64,000 nt of DNA from Phycisphaeraceae bacterium D3-23 (GTDB taxonomy: Bacteria > Planctomycetota > Phycisphaerae > Phycisphaerales > Phycisphaeraceae), in contig CP114179.1 in assembly GCA_039555135.1 (NCBI GenBank), positions 4,278,001 through 4,342,000 on the forward strand, written 5' to 3'. Under the pieces are notes generated by a model. The model was not told the origin of the DNA. It saw only the letters and a list, made by a program, of their open reading frames with translations, and did not search any database. The position numbers were made by a program, and so were the translations under genes. Below, one piece after another: positions 63,857 to 64,000 of the stretch. How positions within the stretch are numbered: the first letter of the stretch is position 1; each line of letters begins with the position of its first letter.

Positions 63857-64000
63857 GGGATAAGTCGCCTAACGGGGTTCAAGGGGGTTTGAACCCGGCG
63901 GGCGGCGGCCGACGCTGCTACCGATTGAAGTGGGGTAGGGCTCAGCAGCCCGGGCGCACAGAGACACCCGCCGGGACAACGTTCAGAATGGGGGCATTGA
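63857..64000. other. Terminal non-coding stretch
   Basis: 144 bases to the window edge, upstream of the RIO kinase gene. It may contain its promoter. No gene or element is recognised. Confidence 0.5.

Overview
This window is a high-GC chromosomal stretch that looks like a planctomycete of the class Phycisphaerae. The evidence is the LEPR-XLL N-terminal motif, PEP-CTERM tails, dockerin-like GDxxxDG modules, planctomycete-type pseudopilins ([16 protein letters not shown]), a very large CRTAC/ASPIC-UnbV protein, and an ECF sigma factor paired with a FecR-like protein. I see no phage, insertion sequence or CRISPR array. The one clearly foreign-looking gene is a low-GC DUF262/DUF1524 (GmrSD-like) gene at 28.7-30.4 kb.

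Layout. 0-3.3 kb: start of coaD, a flavin-dependent halogenase, hscB and two tRNA-Leu genes. 3.4-22.2 kb: a secreted/surface-protein region with two giant LEPR-XLL/lamin-tail/CotH-kinase proteins, an ECF sigma/FecR operon, a CRTAC-ASPIC/UnbV-TlpA-TPR lipoprotein interrupted by one in-frame UGA, a PEP-CTERM protein, a pseudopilin and a GH16 glucanase. 22.3-38.5 kb: aldehyde dehydrogenase, GT2 and lipid-A N-terminal-domain genes, a SpoIIAA-like protein, a GNAT enzyme, membrane proteins, the DUF262 gene, a YifB/ComM ATPase, an M48-HEAT protein, PilZ, an odd pseudopilin-like protein and two more PEP-CTERM-type proteins. 38.5-45.6 kb: hslU, then a pilM-pilN-pilO-(pilP-like)-pilB assembly operon. 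45.7-51.9 kb: a polysaccharide cluster (GT4, methyltransferase, radical SAM, O-antigen/O-glycosylation ligase, and a divergent PMT-like transferase). 51.9-64 kb: zinc-ribbon protein, PpiC isomerase, alaC-like aminotransferase, Nif3, a Tat-lipoprotein sugar ABC operon, rpsR, TerC and a RIO kinase.

Functional themes: export and surface anchoring (PEP-CTERM, LEPR-XLL, pilus/secretion machinery), surface glycans, and glucan or sugar use (GH16 plus the ABC importer).

Two sequence-level observations stand out. First, the CRTAC-TlpA gene has one in-frame UGA at codon 650, with the same frame and family similarity continuing on both sides. A stem-loop 11 nt downstream carries a GCAGGUC apex at almost the spacing of the E. 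coli fdhF SECIS, so a selenoprotein is possible but unproven. Second, several genes carry indels. The three I can place at GCGCGCGC tracts (in CotH-1, the GT2 and the zinc-ribbon gene) each have exactly one GC unit too many. Further single-base-type indels are in the GNAT, the ABC permease and the zinc-ribbon gene. Systematic sequencing error and real dinucleotide slippage are both open; the number of indels makes error the simpler default.
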